Assembly (NCBI GenBank): GCA_025765615.1
Contig: JAIVFJ010000276.1
Location: 1 to 64,000 of the forward strand
Length of the DNA: 64,000 bases
Origin: Zopfochytrium polystomum
Taxonomy: Eukaryota; Chytridiomycota; Chytridiomycetes; Chytridiales; Chytridiaceae
Direction of reading: 5' to 3'
Under the pieces are notes generated by a model. It saw only the letters and a program-made list of their open reading frames with translations. It had not been told where the DNA came from and searched no databases. A program made the translations under genes and the position numbers. Positions 47,131 to 57,450 of this stretch are shown here, in pieces (within the stretch, counting starts at the first letter, position 1; each line of letters begins with the position of its first letter).

Positions 47131-47470
47131 GGTGGATTTCCTTCGTCTTTTTTTTTTTTTTTTGGTTCACAACAATAACAATGTGTAGCGAAAAAAGAAC
47201 GCATCAAGAATTTGTTTCAACAAAGAAATAATTCTGCACTTGGCTCTTTGTACTGTGTATTGTGAGAAAGAGGTCGTTGTCAAAAAGTCTAACCCTGATA
47301 AAGGTTCGTTTGCGACACTCTCTTTCGGTTTTGCTCTTTCCTTTTTCGTCCTTTGTTCTGAATCACCGTGAAAGATGTAGGTACAGAAGAAACATCAAAA
47401 CTTATATTCTTTCAGCTGCTGATCCTTGAAGCCAGACGCACGCTGGGAACAGTAAAAAAAACAACCTCCT
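47131..47470. other. Spacer after the copia remnant
   Basis: T/A-rich, including a poly-T tract at about 47149-47164. No copia LTR end was recognised. It holds the 3' flank of the next gene. Confidence 0.5.
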
Positions 47471-49651
47471 CTACTCCGACCTGCCCAGCGAAAACGCCCA
47501 CCGCATCAGCGTGTGGGTGACAAGGATCTCGTAGTCGCGCCGCACAATTACCTTTTTTTCGGTTTTATTTCGCGTTGAGAAAGGAGGAAAGAATTGCGGT
47601 AAGCGCAACAACGAAAAAGCGTGGGTGGTGGACGAGGTGCGGGGGGGTTCTTACCTCCTTGCCCTTCCAGCCAAACGCCGCGCCGCCAATATGAGGCGCC
47701 GTCTTGCCGACGCAGTACGCCTTTTCCGTCGGGGTTCCGAACGCCCATCGCTCGCTGACTGTCGCGCGTGCAATGTAAAGGGGCTGTTTGCGGGGTAACG
47801 AACAAGTTAGAGATACCGGAGAGAGCGAGACCTGAAGAACGCAAATACAACTTACCCTCCCTTCCTCGTCCACCCCGCCCTGCAGCGCGCCTTCCGGCAC
47901 GCTCCCGTTGCTCGTCAGCACCCACACAAACCCGTCCCACGCCCGCAACACCTCGTGGTCAAACGACACGCGCACCTCGACCCCCTCCCACGCCACGCTC
48001 AGCACCCCGTCGGCGCCCGTCGACCCCACCTGCATCGTGCCGCCCAGCTTCACCCTCCCCACGCACAGCGGCCCGCCCGCCGCGTCCTCCCCAGCCGACT
48101 TTGCCCCGCGCGGAACCACCCCGCCCGTCACCGGCGCCCACAGCTCCGGGGAAGGCAGCGGCCGCAGCGCGGGCAGTCGCGCCGCGAGAGCCGTCCAGGA
48201 GACCGTCACGACGTCCGCGCCGTGCCGCCCGACGAGGTAGACGGCTTCGCCCACCCGCGCAAAGAGCACCGCGGACCCGCGGTACGCTGGGCTCGTCTGC
48301 ATGTCCAGCGGCGTGATCTCCGCCGCGGACAGGTTGCGCCGGTGCCACGACGTCGCGTCCGGCGCCGCGGGTATTGCCTCGACGTCGTCGTCTGCGCCCC
48401 CCGCGTCGCGCGACGTAAAGGACAGCAGCGACGTCGCTTTTGAAAACAGCTCCGCGATCGGGTTAGTCGCCGACACCGGCTGCGGCGGCGTCGGCGGCGC
48501 CTTCCCCGCCTCGTCCGAGGGCCCCGCGGACCGCTCCGCGTCCCCGGCCTCCACCACCACCGCCGCCGCCTCCGCCGCCGGCTTCACTTCCACCGGCTTC
48601 GCAAACCCCTCGACCTCGAGCTCCGCCAGCACCAGCGCGACCAGCTCCGAGCAAAACACGCTCTGCTTCTTCGGCGGCGCGAGGTTCAGCAGCGCCTCCG
48701 CCCGCTGCTTGACCGTCGAGAGCGCCGCGAACAGCGACGGCGTCGCGGACGCCAGCACCTCCAGCGGGTTCATCGGGTACCCAAAGTTGTGGTATCGCGC
48801 GTGGACGGCGAGGAGCCGCGACCGGATAAAGTCGAGGCCGCGCGAGTAGAGGGCGGCGCGGGCGGACGGATGGAGCGGGATCACGGCGATGTCGCCGACG
48901 GTCTCGGCGCAGACGGAGGAGAAGAGGCGCAGCTGCGGGCCGAGGCGGAAGCTGCCTTTGTGTTGGGGGTGGGGGGGGGGGGGGGGGGGGGGGGGGCGGG
49001 GGGTGGGTTTTAGGGGATGGCTCGTAGGGAGGTGGGGAGGGAAGGAGGAGACGATCGAACCTTTTGGCACGACGTGATCCACGGCTGTAACTTTGGTATC
49101 TGTTTCAAAAAGGGAAGAAGAGGCGATGCAAGGAACGGTCAGAGAGCAATTGCGCCCTGGCGGGGCGCAGCAACCGCAGCATCTGTGCGCGCGATCGCAC
49201 GCCCTTACTCCCTCTGCCTCCCCGCCTCACATGTAATTCCCGCGATCTCGCCCGCCATGACGCTCTCATAGATGTACATCTTGCCCTCCTGCAAGGTAGG
49301 CAATCGGAAGTGTTACTTGCGGCGGCGGGTGGGGTGGATCATTCCAAAACACGGCAAAAGAACAGAAAAGCACCGCACCTCGAGGCAGTCCAGCGGCAGC
49401 ACCGAGTGGTCGACCAGGATGCCCGCGTGCGTCCACAGCAGGTCGAACGGCGCGTCGAGCCGCGGCACCACCGAGGCCGCCTCGACGGCCTTGATGAAGA
49501 GCGAGATGCTGTCGCGCCCGTGGAACACGACCAGGTCCAGCGGGCGAACGGGCGTCGTGGCAACGACGGCGGCGGCGCTGGCGTGCGGCGTTAGGGGCGG
49601 CTGCTGCTTTGGCGTCGATGCGGACGACGACGACGAAGGAGAGGAGGGCAT
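47471..49651 (-). CDS. Permuted papain-like cysteine protease/amidase fused to two DM9 repeats
   Basis: Six exons join in frame: 49651-49379, 49288-49231, 49099-49061, 48955-47856, 47783-47655 and 47551-47471, giving 559 residues. After a Ser/Pro start, residues about 28-245 have the layout of the permuted NlpC/P60-type papain fold (YiiX/YaeF-like): DLVVFHGRD, then WTHAGILVD with the candidate catalytic His, and QSVFCSELVALVL with the candidate Cys. A linker rich in Ala/Glu/Pro follows. From about residue 395 there are two DM9 (DUF3421) repeats: WAPVTGGVVPRGAKSAGE with LCVGRVKLGG, and WVLTSNGSVPEGALQGGV with PLYIARA, then GWKGKEVIVRRDYEIL. DM9 proteins studied in animals bind mannose-type sugars. 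No signal peptide is seen. The join is supported by exact phase agreement at all five introns; intron 3 holds a long poly-C (coding strand) tract. Confidence 0.8.
48971..48996. repeat. Poly-G/C tract inside an intron
   Basis: A nearly unbroken run of about 25 G on the plus strand lies within the third intron of the DM9 gene (48956-49060). It is unstable by nature and G-quadruplex-prone. Confidence 0.9.
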
Positions 49652-50273
49652 GTCCTGGTCGGGGACGGAGGAGGCGCGGCGACGATGTGCTGTGGAATCG
49701 ATTGATGAGGGGACGGACTCGGAGCTGGAAACTCGAGCAGGTCGCTGTGCGTGCTGTTTCGGTGTATCTTATCCGAAGAATTGTTCGGGACCGGCTCCGA
49801 GTTTCGCCGACGCTACGACTCGCGTCGCTCCCCGTATTAGCACACTACACCTGAAGAAGCGAGCAACAAAATGGCTGGCTGGGCGGACTGCTGCATCGAG
49901 TTTGGCGAGTTTGTGGTGGAAAAAGGAGCAAGGGCCGGAGAATAAGAGAATATTGAGGTCGTCTGCTGTCCAGCACAGCAGAAGGGAAAGCAAGAAATGG
50001 CACTGAAAGGATCGTATTTGAATTTCCAAAGAGGGTGGAGAATTCCTGGATGAACAAAGGAAAGAGAGAAGCAAGAAACTGGGACGAGAAGGCCAAAATC
50101 CCGATCAACAATAGAATGGGTTACGAAAAAGAAAAAGCAACGTGTGTTGGAGAAGTAGTGAAATAAAACTTGAACTCACATATAACAACAGTTGTGCCCG
50201 AAACAAATACAGAAAGAAAGAAACTCCCCCCTTGTAACCACCGCACTTCCAACTCGGAAAAGTGATCAGACAA
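49652..50273. other. Spacer, no gene recognised
   Basis: It lies between the start of the DM9 gene and the end of the disordered gene. Only short open frames without recognisable content. Confidence 0.5.
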
Positions 50274-52630
50274 TCACTCTACGTACTGTACCGGCAGCTT
50301 CATACGGTCAAGGCGCTCAAAAAACTTTTTCCGCTCCTCGTCCACCGCCGTCGACGCAGACGCCGCCGGTGATTCCGCGATGACCCGCCGCCCGCCTCGG
50401 CCCTTCCCCCGACCCCGACCCCGACCACCACCGTCATCACCACCATTACTACCGTCATCGTTCCCGTCGGCCGGAACTTCGCCGGTCCCCGCCTCCCGCG
50501 CCCCTCGTCTCCCACCGCCGCGTCCGCGCCGTCGCGACCCCGTGCCCCGAACCTGCCGTCGCACCCGCCGCCGCGCGGGCGACTCTTCCTCGCCGTCGTC
50601 GTTATGCGACCCGCCACTCTTCTCCTCCTCCTCCGACGACAACAACATTGGCGACGCCACCGCCGCAAGCGCCACACTCGCCGCACGTCGCCGCGGCCGC
50701 GCCGGGGACGGCGTAGTGCTCGTCGTCGCTTCTACGTCCCCCGCCACTACCCCTCCTCCGCCCCCTCCACCACCACCGTCACCAAACCTCTTCCTCCCCG
50801 CCCCCCGCCCCCGCCCAGGCCTCCCCCTTCCCCTCCTCCCCGCACCCCGCGCCGCCCCCTTCCCCCGCACCGGCGCCACAACAACAACAGCCGCCATCGG
50901 CGCATCCCACCGCGGCGGCGGCAGTTGTCCCGGCGCGAGCGGCGATCCCGGCGACGACAGGGACGCCGCGCTGCCGCCGCCGCCGCCGCCGCTCGAACCA
51001 GGACTAAGTGCTTCCGCCTCCCGCAGGATCGACGGCGGGGTCGTCGCGGTTGTAGCCGTCGCGGCCGACGACACCGAGTCTGCGCTGCGGTCTGGAAGCT
51101 TGCCTAGTCGCGCCCGGAGACGCTTGGACCGCTGCATCGCCCGGGTGAACCCGAACAGGTCGTCTTCGTCGACCTCGGCGGCGGCGCCGTCTTCGTCGTC
51201 GTCGTCGCTGGCGTCGAGGGTTTCAAACTCGCGGCGGCGCGAAGTCGCCGGTGGGGGCGGCGAGGGGGGGCCGCCCTTTGTGCGCGGCTGCCGCGGCGGC
51301 GTGCTGACGTTGATGGTGCTGCTGCCCACGGCGGTGGCGAGCGTCGTTTCGTCCACGTCGCCGTCGTCGTTGTCAGCGTCGGCGTCGATGATCACGTCGC
51401 CGGACCGGTACGTCCCGACCGAGTACGCGTCCGACGACGGCAGCGCCCCCTCACCCCCGTCGCGCTCCTTGCGCTTCCGTCCTGCGCCGACCCTTGGCGA
51501 CCGAGGCGACGACGAGCCCGATCCGCCGAGCGCGGACGGCGGGGATGAAGAACGCAGCAGGTAATCCGAGCCAAAGTCCGGGATCTCACCGGACTTGCCG
51601 ACGCTGCGTCTCTCCTTGCGGTCGTCGTTGTCGTCGTGGTCCACGACTTTGAGGGAGCCGTCCGCGCCCAGCGAGAAGGGGTCCGAGCCGACGGTCAGCT
51701 GCAGCGACGACCGCGGCGCCGCCGCCGAGGACGCCGACGGGGAAGACGAGAACAGCTGCTGCTGCGACAGCTGCGTCGGGTCGAGGTCAAACAGTGTCGT
51801 GAAGCTGCCGAGGCTGCCGCGGAGCGTGGGGGCAGCGGCGTCGGTGAGGTCGGTATGCCGGGCGAAGAAAGCGGCGGCGCAGCGCCGTCGTTTTCGATTG
51901 GCGAGAAGGACGCGGTCGTTATTGGGAGGGAGGCCAGGGGGCGGCGCGGGCGGCGGCCGAGGGAGGCGTCGAAGGGCGTCTGGCTGCTGGCGAAAGGGTT
52001 GGTGCGGGTGTTTTCGCCGGGCGGAGAGGCGAGGGCTGTGGACGACTTGGAAGCGCTCGCGGCCGTAGGACGGATGCCGTTGCTGCTGATTCGGCTGTTG
52101 CGCGTCGGCGTTGTAGGGTGCGGCCGGGAGCTGAGGAGATCGCTGGTGCGCGGGGAGCGGTTCTCCTTGTTGGACGACCCGCTCGGGACGCTGCTGACGA
52201 CGCCGTCCGAGCGGACGGGCGACGATGCGGGGGCGGCATCGGCGGTGCGATCGACTGCATCGAGTGCAGGGCGACTAGCGTGGCGGCTGCGGGCGGGGGA
52301 CGGCCGCGGGCTCGGGGTCATTCTTCGGTCGGCGGCGAGGGCGGCGGCGTGTGGCGGCGGCGGCGGCTGTTGCTGTTGCGGGTTGTTCTCGTCGCCTTCG
52401 TCGTCATCCTCGTCGACGTCGACGATGTCGTCCTGGCGGCCGTCGATGACGCGATCGCGCGAGGGCGGCAGGGGCGGTGGCGGTGCAGAGGGCGACGGCG
52501 ATGATGATGATGATGAGGCCGCAGTCGCAGTCACTACACCTCCTTGTCGTCCTCCTCGTAAACCGCCCTCGTCGTCGTCGTCGTCGTCCACAATGTCGTC
52601 GATCCGCCAATCGGCACCGCTCGTTATCAT
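50274..52630 (-). CDS. Disordered nuclear-type protein with KEN box and FGF motif (sororin-like candidate)
   Basis: The N-terminal frame (from 52630) is acidic and Ser/Pro-rich and contains SSNKENRSPR, a KEN box used for APC/C-driven destruction. The C-terminal frame (open to 50274) reads GSLGSFTTLFDLDPTQLSQ, EDDLFGFTRAMQRSKRL, several RGRGRPGRGRG-type stretches that resemble AT-hooks, and ends KKFFERLDRMKLPVQYVE. KEN box, FGF motif and a conserved acidic-ended C-terminus are the three hallmarks of sororin/Dalmatian proteins, which protect cohesin from Wapl. The two parts are one frame apart and meet between about 52080 and 51850; no clear GT-AG intron explains this. Orthology is a hypothesis; the motifs are short and could occur by chance in a disordered protein. 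Confidence 0.5.
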
Positions 52631-53471
52631 TGGGGCGAGTGGTCGTTGTGGCAGACCGAATATGATTTTGGCTTCGTTTTTTCACGTGAGCTGATTTCCA
52701 GGCTGGTTCAGAACCAGACATCCCACGGTGCGCAATGCATTGGGCGAACATGCGTCACGGTGCTGCTGCTGCTTAACCCTTTAAGGGCCAGCATGCCACC
52801 AGCGGCACACTGGACTCATTTTTCGAAGTTTTCATTACAAACAGCTCCGGTACCGGAGTCATACACCAGCCTCTCTTCATTCATTCCGTGCTGCTTGAAA
52901 TGGAAGAGCGAGCCGCTCCACAACTGCCCGAGCGAATCATTGCGGGATACCCGCACGACCGGAACGTGATCAAAGTAGTGCGGAATGGCGACGTCATCTC
53001 TTTTAGATCGACTTCGTGCACGGTGCCTTGCAGTGCGGGCCCAAAAACCTCGACTCGATGCACGCCGGCCGTGCGTGGGTTAGGGATTCGGATTTTCTGC
53101 TATCCGCTCCGTATTCGCGACGGTTGGTTCAGAAACCAATCATCGCGATTGCGCAACAGAGGCCTGCTCGCTCGCGGATGCGCTGCTTAATGAATTCCTG
53201 CGACTGCAACCAATGCTCTTTTTTTTATTGCTTCAGACAAGGAGACGGCCGAAAGCACACGCGTCTCAAGCCGAAGGGAAATTCAAAGGGGCAGAACTGA
53301 TCGAAAGTGCAAAGGAACAAAGTAAACCTAAAAAGGTGGGATGGGGAAAAACAAGAATCATAATCATGGGCAGAAAGGGCTTCGGAACCTTTTGAAAAAG
53401 GAGTGTGCATCAAACAACGTAAAAAGGGCGGGAAACAAACAAATCCTCGCGTGCCCCAATCACAAAACCCG
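52631..53471. other. Spacer, no gene recognised
   Basis: The sequence is mixed. Frames around 52888-53190 contain ERIIAGYPHDRNVIKVVRNG, which could be a transposon scrap, but no motif is firm enough to name it. Confidence 0.4.
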
Positions 53472-53786
53472 TCAGTGACGGCGGTGGTGTCGCGGCGGGT
53501 GGTGCTGCACGCGCTCCGCCGGCCTCACCTCGTTCACTTTCTGCGGCGGCGTCGGGTGGTGGTGCACGGCGTCGGCCCGCGGGCTGCCTGGGTTGCTGCC
53601 GCTGCTGCTGCGCGGGCTGCCCGTGAAGCTGTTGCGGTCGTAGTCGCCGATCGTGCTGTCGCTGCCTGAGCGCGAGCGCGTCGGACGCGCGTCCGCGACG
53701 CCGAGGCTGGGGTTTGAGACGAGGGAGAGGAGGAGGGCGAGGAAGAGAGAGAGGAGGACGAGGACGCTGGACGGGGATCGGGACAT
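53472..53786 (-). CDS. SDS family protein 1: small secreted/anchored protein
   Basis: 104 residues. A hydrophobic N-terminus (VLVLLSLFLALLLSLVS) fits a signal peptide or anchor, followed by the family motif SDSTIGDYDRNSFTGSP at about residue 42-58, a Ser/Pro stretch and a His/Arg-rich end (HHPPRHHRRH). Two paralogues lie at 58.4-58.7 and 63.0-63.4 kb on the same strand. The start is set by the shared layout and an A-rich leader: about 21 A precede the ATG. The upstream TATA box and GCTGTCTTC box are shared with the paralogues. No known family is recognised. The His-rich tail could bind metal, which is a guess. Confidence 0.7.
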   Translation of the reverse strand: MSRSPSSVLVLLSLFLALLLSLVSNPSLGVADARPTRSRSGSDSTIGDYDRNSFTGSPRSSSGSNPGSPRADAVHHHPTPPQKVNEVRPAERVQHHPPRHHRRH

Positions 53787-53935
53787 TTCTTTTTTTTTTT
53801 TTTTTTTTTTTTCTTTCCTGTTTGGAGAGTATTGATGGGCGGCTGGGCTGGGAACGATCTGAAAGTGATTCTTTGGAAGGAGCGCTCGCTGCTGGGTTGC
53901 TGGGGAGTGAAAAACGAGGAAACGGTTGGTGAGGG

Positions 53936-54100
53936 TTTTTATAGCGAAGAGGTTTTGGAAGACAGCCAGGTGGTCGTCCCAGTCCAGTCCAGTCCAGTCC
54001 AGTCCAGTCCAGTCCAGTCCAGTCCAGTGCGCGCCACCCTTCCCTCAATGAGGGAGGTGTTGTAGGTGCCTTCGTCGGGCGGTGGCTGAAGGGGAAGAAA
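53936..54100 (-). promoter_or_regulatory. SDS gene 1 promoter: TATA, GCTGTCTTC box, (AGTCC)n
   Basis: On the minus strand a TATAAAAA box lies at 53943-53936, about 150 bases before the ATG. A GGCTGTCTTCC box is at 53967-53957. An (AGTCC)n pentanucleotide array of about ten units fills 53980-54027. A GGTGGCTGAAG sequence (plus strand) at about 54080-54091 recurs upstream of SDS gene 2. Confidence 0.6.
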
Positions 54101-54671
54101 GAAGAAGAAGAAGAAGAAGAAGAAGGAAAACGAAGAAGAGGCAGCAGCAATTTTTTTTTTTTTTTCATTGGTGTCGTGTTTTCTTTGCGTTTTCTTCTCG
54201 TTTTTCTCTTTTTTCTATTTTTTCCGCCTGGCCGCTTTCCATTTTCGTGACTCCGCTTGGCTGTCTCCGGCATTGTTTGGACGCCTTCGCGGCGGCGTCG
54301 GCAGAAGACAGCGGTGAGAGAGAGAGAGAGAGACAGAGACAGAGGAGAGAGACACAGACAGACGGAGAGCAATGATGATGCGTTGGTGTGTTTGTGTCGC
54401 GCAAATTTATTACAGCCGTTTACCGAATTCCTTATTTTGGTAGCGGAATTTCGATGCAAATGCATCGAAATTGCAGTGCAAACCTATCGAAATTCCACTG
54501 CGACTGCAGCGCTGTTGCAGTGCAGCTGCATCGAAATTTCACGTCTTGCGTCATTGCCTTGGCGGCTGACCGCAAACCAATCAGGAAGGCTCTTTCTTCT
54601 TTTGGCAATGGACATCCTCCCATCATTATCCTTCCGTCACCCCCGGCTTCTTCCTTCCCCCCTCCCACACA

Positions 54672-55685
54672 ATGCGTGGCCGACGTATTAGCAATCAAAT
54701 TCGAGAGCTTGTGTACGACGGCTTCTATGGACCAGTCGCACAAACAGTACACCAGCTTGCAGGCACTTACCGAATCAGCATCCAGTCAGTGAGAAAGATT
54801 CTGGCCACGTACGAGAGATGGGGCACGCACACTCCTCCCTGTGGCGTTGGGCGTGGTCGCCCAATGTCACTCTTGCGCAACGATTTGGACTTCATTGAAG
54901 ATCTCCTTTTGGAAAACCCCCAGATGCATCAGGATGAGATCGCTGGCAGGCTGAGCGAACGACTGGATCTGGCAGTGTCACCAAAGGTGGTCCACTCCGC
55001 ATTGAAGTTCCTTGGAATTACAAGGAAAAAGGTTCGTGGCGAACCTATCATCTCTTCCTCCCCTCTCTCAAGTCTTCCACCAAAGCTCTCTGTCTCCTTC
55101 ATCCAGAGGTCGGAGGTTGCGATTGCTGCGTTTCGCCAACTGATGGAAGAGGAGCTCGTTGCAAGCGACTGTGTTTTTGTTGACGAAACCCGCGTCGATG
55201 ACAAGAGCTTCAGCCGTCGGTACGGTTATTCCAGGGCGGGCCGTCGAGCTGCAGTTCGCCAGACAGGAATCCGCGGACAAAGCACGACCCTGATAGCGGC
55301 ATTGGGCGCAACAGGAATCCGTGCCAAGTGCACAGTGGACGGATCTGCAACTGCGGACATATTTGTCGACTTTCTGGTGAGCGTACTCCTTCCGAAAATG
55401 GAGGAAGGTGAAGTTCTCATTCTGGATAATGCGAGAATCCATCACGATCGTCGTGTGGGCGAGGCATGCGAAGAATACGGTGTGCGCTTGATCTACCTCC
55501 CCGCTTACTGCCCATTCCTCAATCCGATTGAAGAGGCTTTCTCAGTCATCAAGGCCGAGTTCCGTCGAATGGAAGGCCACCTTCACAACCTTTTTCAACG
55601 ACACGATCTTATTTTGATGGTTTGCGATATCATAACAAGAAGAAAGGCAGTTGGCTTTATTCGCCACGCTGGCTACACCCAATAA
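54672..55685 (+). CDS. DD34E transposase (IS630/Tc1 type)
   Basis: 337 residues, intact. The N-terminal half is a helix-turn-helix DNA-binding region (RGRRISNQIRELVYDGF, then TYRISIQSVRKILATYERW) with a GRPMS-type hook. The catalytic domain has D in VFVDETRVDD, D in VLILDNARIHH, and E in FLNPIEEAFSVIK, with 34 residues between the second D and the E. It cuts and pastes the surrounding element at TA sites. It starts 66 bases inside the left inverted repeat. No intron is needed. Confidence 0.93.
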   Translation: MRGRRISNQIRELVYDGFYGPVAQTVHQLAGTYRISIQSVRKILATYERWGTHTPPCGVGRGRPMSLLRNDLDFIEDLLLENPQMHQDEIAGRLSERLDLAVSPKVVHSALKFLGITRKKVRGEPIISSSPLSSLPPKLSVSFIQRSEVAIAAFRQLMEEELVASDCVFVDETRVDDKSFSRRYGYSRAGRRAAVRQTGIRGQSTTLIAALGATGIRAKCTVDGSATADIFVDFLVSVLLPKMEEGEVLILDNARIHHDRRVGEACEEYGVRLIYLPAYCPFLNPIEEAFSVIKAEFRRMEGHLHNLFQRHDLILMVCDIITRRKAVGFIRHAGYTQ

Positions 55686-55692
55686 ACTTGTT

Positions 55693-57231
55693 TCAACTTC
55701 CGTTCAAGGCCATCTGAGCTGCGTAGCCCAAGGGGAGTCCAATCCTCAGCAGCATGTCCAGATTGATGAACTTCAACGCGACAATGTCGATGCACTGCCT
55801 TTGAAGCACGCCCAGGATCGCCGCTTGATGTGGGATCGGGGTGATCTCGCCAACAAGAGCCTCAATCGAAGTAGCAGCACTGTTCGGAGCAGCACGAGCA
55901 GATCCACCTCCGTAAAAGGCCATGCGCACAGCATAGCCCATGGGAACGCCGATAGACTCCAGCCTGTCAGAACTGATGAACTTCAGCGACTCCACGCCAA
56001 CAAAGTTGCTCCTCAAAGCGGTCAAGCACCGTTCTTGATCTCGGGCAGGGACTATCTCGCCAACAAGAGCATCAATTGACGTATGTAACGGAGCGTGGGG
56101 AGCCGTGGCAGTTGCAGGGCCAGAGCGTGCGATAGCACCCAGTCCAGCCCCACCCAAACTGATCGCTCCTCCCTGTGGCTGCACGATGTTGTGTATCTTA
56201 GCGACAAGTTTGTCCAGCCCCTCGAAGTTAAGATGGACTTGTGGGCCAGGAATAGCCGCTGCAGAACGGTTCGGCTCAGGTGGTGACCTCTGGCCAGCTC
56301 GCTTCTGGTGGGTGCGATGGAACAGATGGTGTGCTGGAGCAGTGCGAAGAGTGGCGCCACATTCTTGCCTGATCTGATTCGTGTTAGAGCTTTCCCTGGA
56401 GGCGTGATCGCGACCACTTACAATCATTACTGCCCAGGTTGTGACCATTGGGTGGGTGCACTTGATGGTACCGCCGTTCTCTGAAACATAAGTGAATCCT
56501 TCACGCGCATCGACATCACCCCCGTGACAAACATAGAGATCTTCCACAGTCTGACGAAGTTCAGCCGAATCCATCTCAACCTCGGTCGACTGTCGACGAT
56601 TCTCCTCATCCGATGAATCATCCCCGACATGGGTTTGAGGTGCACTCTGGGTAGCTGTCTCCGATCGCCCACGCGTGGGCTGGGAAAGTGTCCTGAGTGG
56701 GGGACGGACAGCTGGGGTTCGAGACGCAGTTCTGGAGGATCCAGCAGCCGCTGCTGCTGTTCTGACCTTCTTCTTTTTGGTGGAGGTAGAGAGGGGATGG
56801 GAATAGGTAGAATGGGTGACGAATTTCAACTTCCAATGTTTTGCTGTTAGCCTGCTGGCGCAAACGGCTTTACGAAACGCGGTCAGATCGCATGGCTCTT
56901 GCAGTCGGCAGTCACGCTGGGTGGCTGGGTCACGGGGGTGCCGATATCCCAGACCCCTTATCTTTCTGGCATTCAATCTCTCACTGCCAAATGCAGCCTC
57001 AATTGCATTCTTGACGTCGTCAATAGTTGCTGTTTTCACGTCTGCAATCTGAATCTGAAGTTGCTCCGCTTTACCAAACGGTGGGGTGTATATAGCTGTG
57101 AAGGTCTCTCCACGGCTTGGACCAATCGGCAGAAAGTCATCGCTTTCTTCTCTGCTGGAGGAGCTAGTGCTGGCGTTGCTGTCCTCCAGCTTGTCCTCCA
57201 GCTCGTCCTCCAGCTCGTCGTCACTTGTCAT
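55693..57231 (-). CDS. Transposon-encoded protein with two C-terminal SAM-like repeats
   Basis: 512 residues from the ATG at 57231, just inside the right inverted repeat; an upstream extension would leave the element. The N-terminus is acidic (DDELEDELEDKLED). A region at about 55-135 (ETFTAIYTPPFGKAEQLQIQ) has no clear match, and a basic patch (TSTKKKKVRT) follows. The middle contains DLYVCHGGD and EGFTYVSENGGTIKCTHPM. The C-terminus has two related segments of about 58 residues: SIDALVGEIVPARDQERCL..LESIGVPMGYAVRMAF and SIEALVGEITPIPHQAAIL..LLRIGLPLGYAAQMAL, whose end pattern (x-IG-x-P-x-GYA) fits SAM domains. SAM domains polymerise or bind partners. A role as transposase co-factor or DNA-end assembly protein is inferred. 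Confidence 0.75.
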   Translation of the reverse strand: MTSDDELEDELEDKLEDSNASTSSSSREESDDFLPIGPSRGETFTAIYTPPFGKAEQLQIQIADVKTATIDDVKNAIEAAFGSERLNARKIRGLGYRHPRDPATQRDCRLQEPCDLTAFRKAVCASRLTAKHWKLKFVTHSTYSHPLSTSTKKKKVRTAAAAAGSSRTASRTPAVRPPLRTLSQPTRGRSETATQSAPQTHVGDDSSDEENRRQSTEVEMDSAELRQTVEDLYVCHGGDVDAREGFTYVSENGGTIKCTHPMVTTWAVMIVSGRDHASRESSNTNQIRQECGATLRTAPAHHLFHRTHQKRAGQRSPPEPNRSAAAIPGPQVHLNFEGLDKLVAKIHNIVQPQGGAISLGGAGLGAIARSGPATATAPHAPLHTSIDALVGEIVPARDQERCLTALRSNFVGVESLKFISSDRLESIGVPMGYAVRMAFYGGGSARAAPNSAATSIEALVGEITPIPHQAAILGVLQRQCIDIVALKFINLDMLLRIGLPLGYAAQMALNGS

Positions 57232-57450
57232 CTGACGAAGGGCACTTGCCAAAAGAAGAAAGAGCCTTCCTGATTGGTTTGCGGCCAGCCGCCAAGAGAA
57301 TGACGCAAGACCTTGCAGTGAAATTTCGATGCAGCTGCACTGCAACAGCACTGCAGTCGCAGTGGAATTTCGATAGGTTTGCACTGCAATTTCGATGCAT
57401 TTGCATCGAAATTCCGCTACCAAAATAAGGAATTCGGTAAACGGCTGTAA

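Larger units (their letters stand above)
54410..57450 (+). mobile_element. IS630/Tc1-type transposon with about 200-bp inverted repeats and two convergent genes
   Basis: The ends are inverted repeats of about 200 bp (left 54410-54606, right about 57248-57450), beginning TTACAGCCGTTTACCGAATTCC. TA flanks both sides (54408-54409 and 57451-57452), the expected duplication of the superfamily. The left repeat lacks about seven bases (TGCAAGG in the right copy). Inside, a transposase on the plus strand and a second, larger gene on the minus strand meet tail to tail with 7 bases between stops. Both frames are intact, so the copy may be recent and active. Confidence 0.92.

Noticed and set aside
49313..49651. 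Separate short gene at the start of the DM9 locus
   Set aside because: Phase-matched splicing joins it to the downstream exons and completes the papain-like fold.
52881..53190. Frame with ERIIAGYPHDRNVIKVVRNG, thought of as a recombinase piece
   Set aside because: Too short, no catalytic motif, and no repeat ends found around it.
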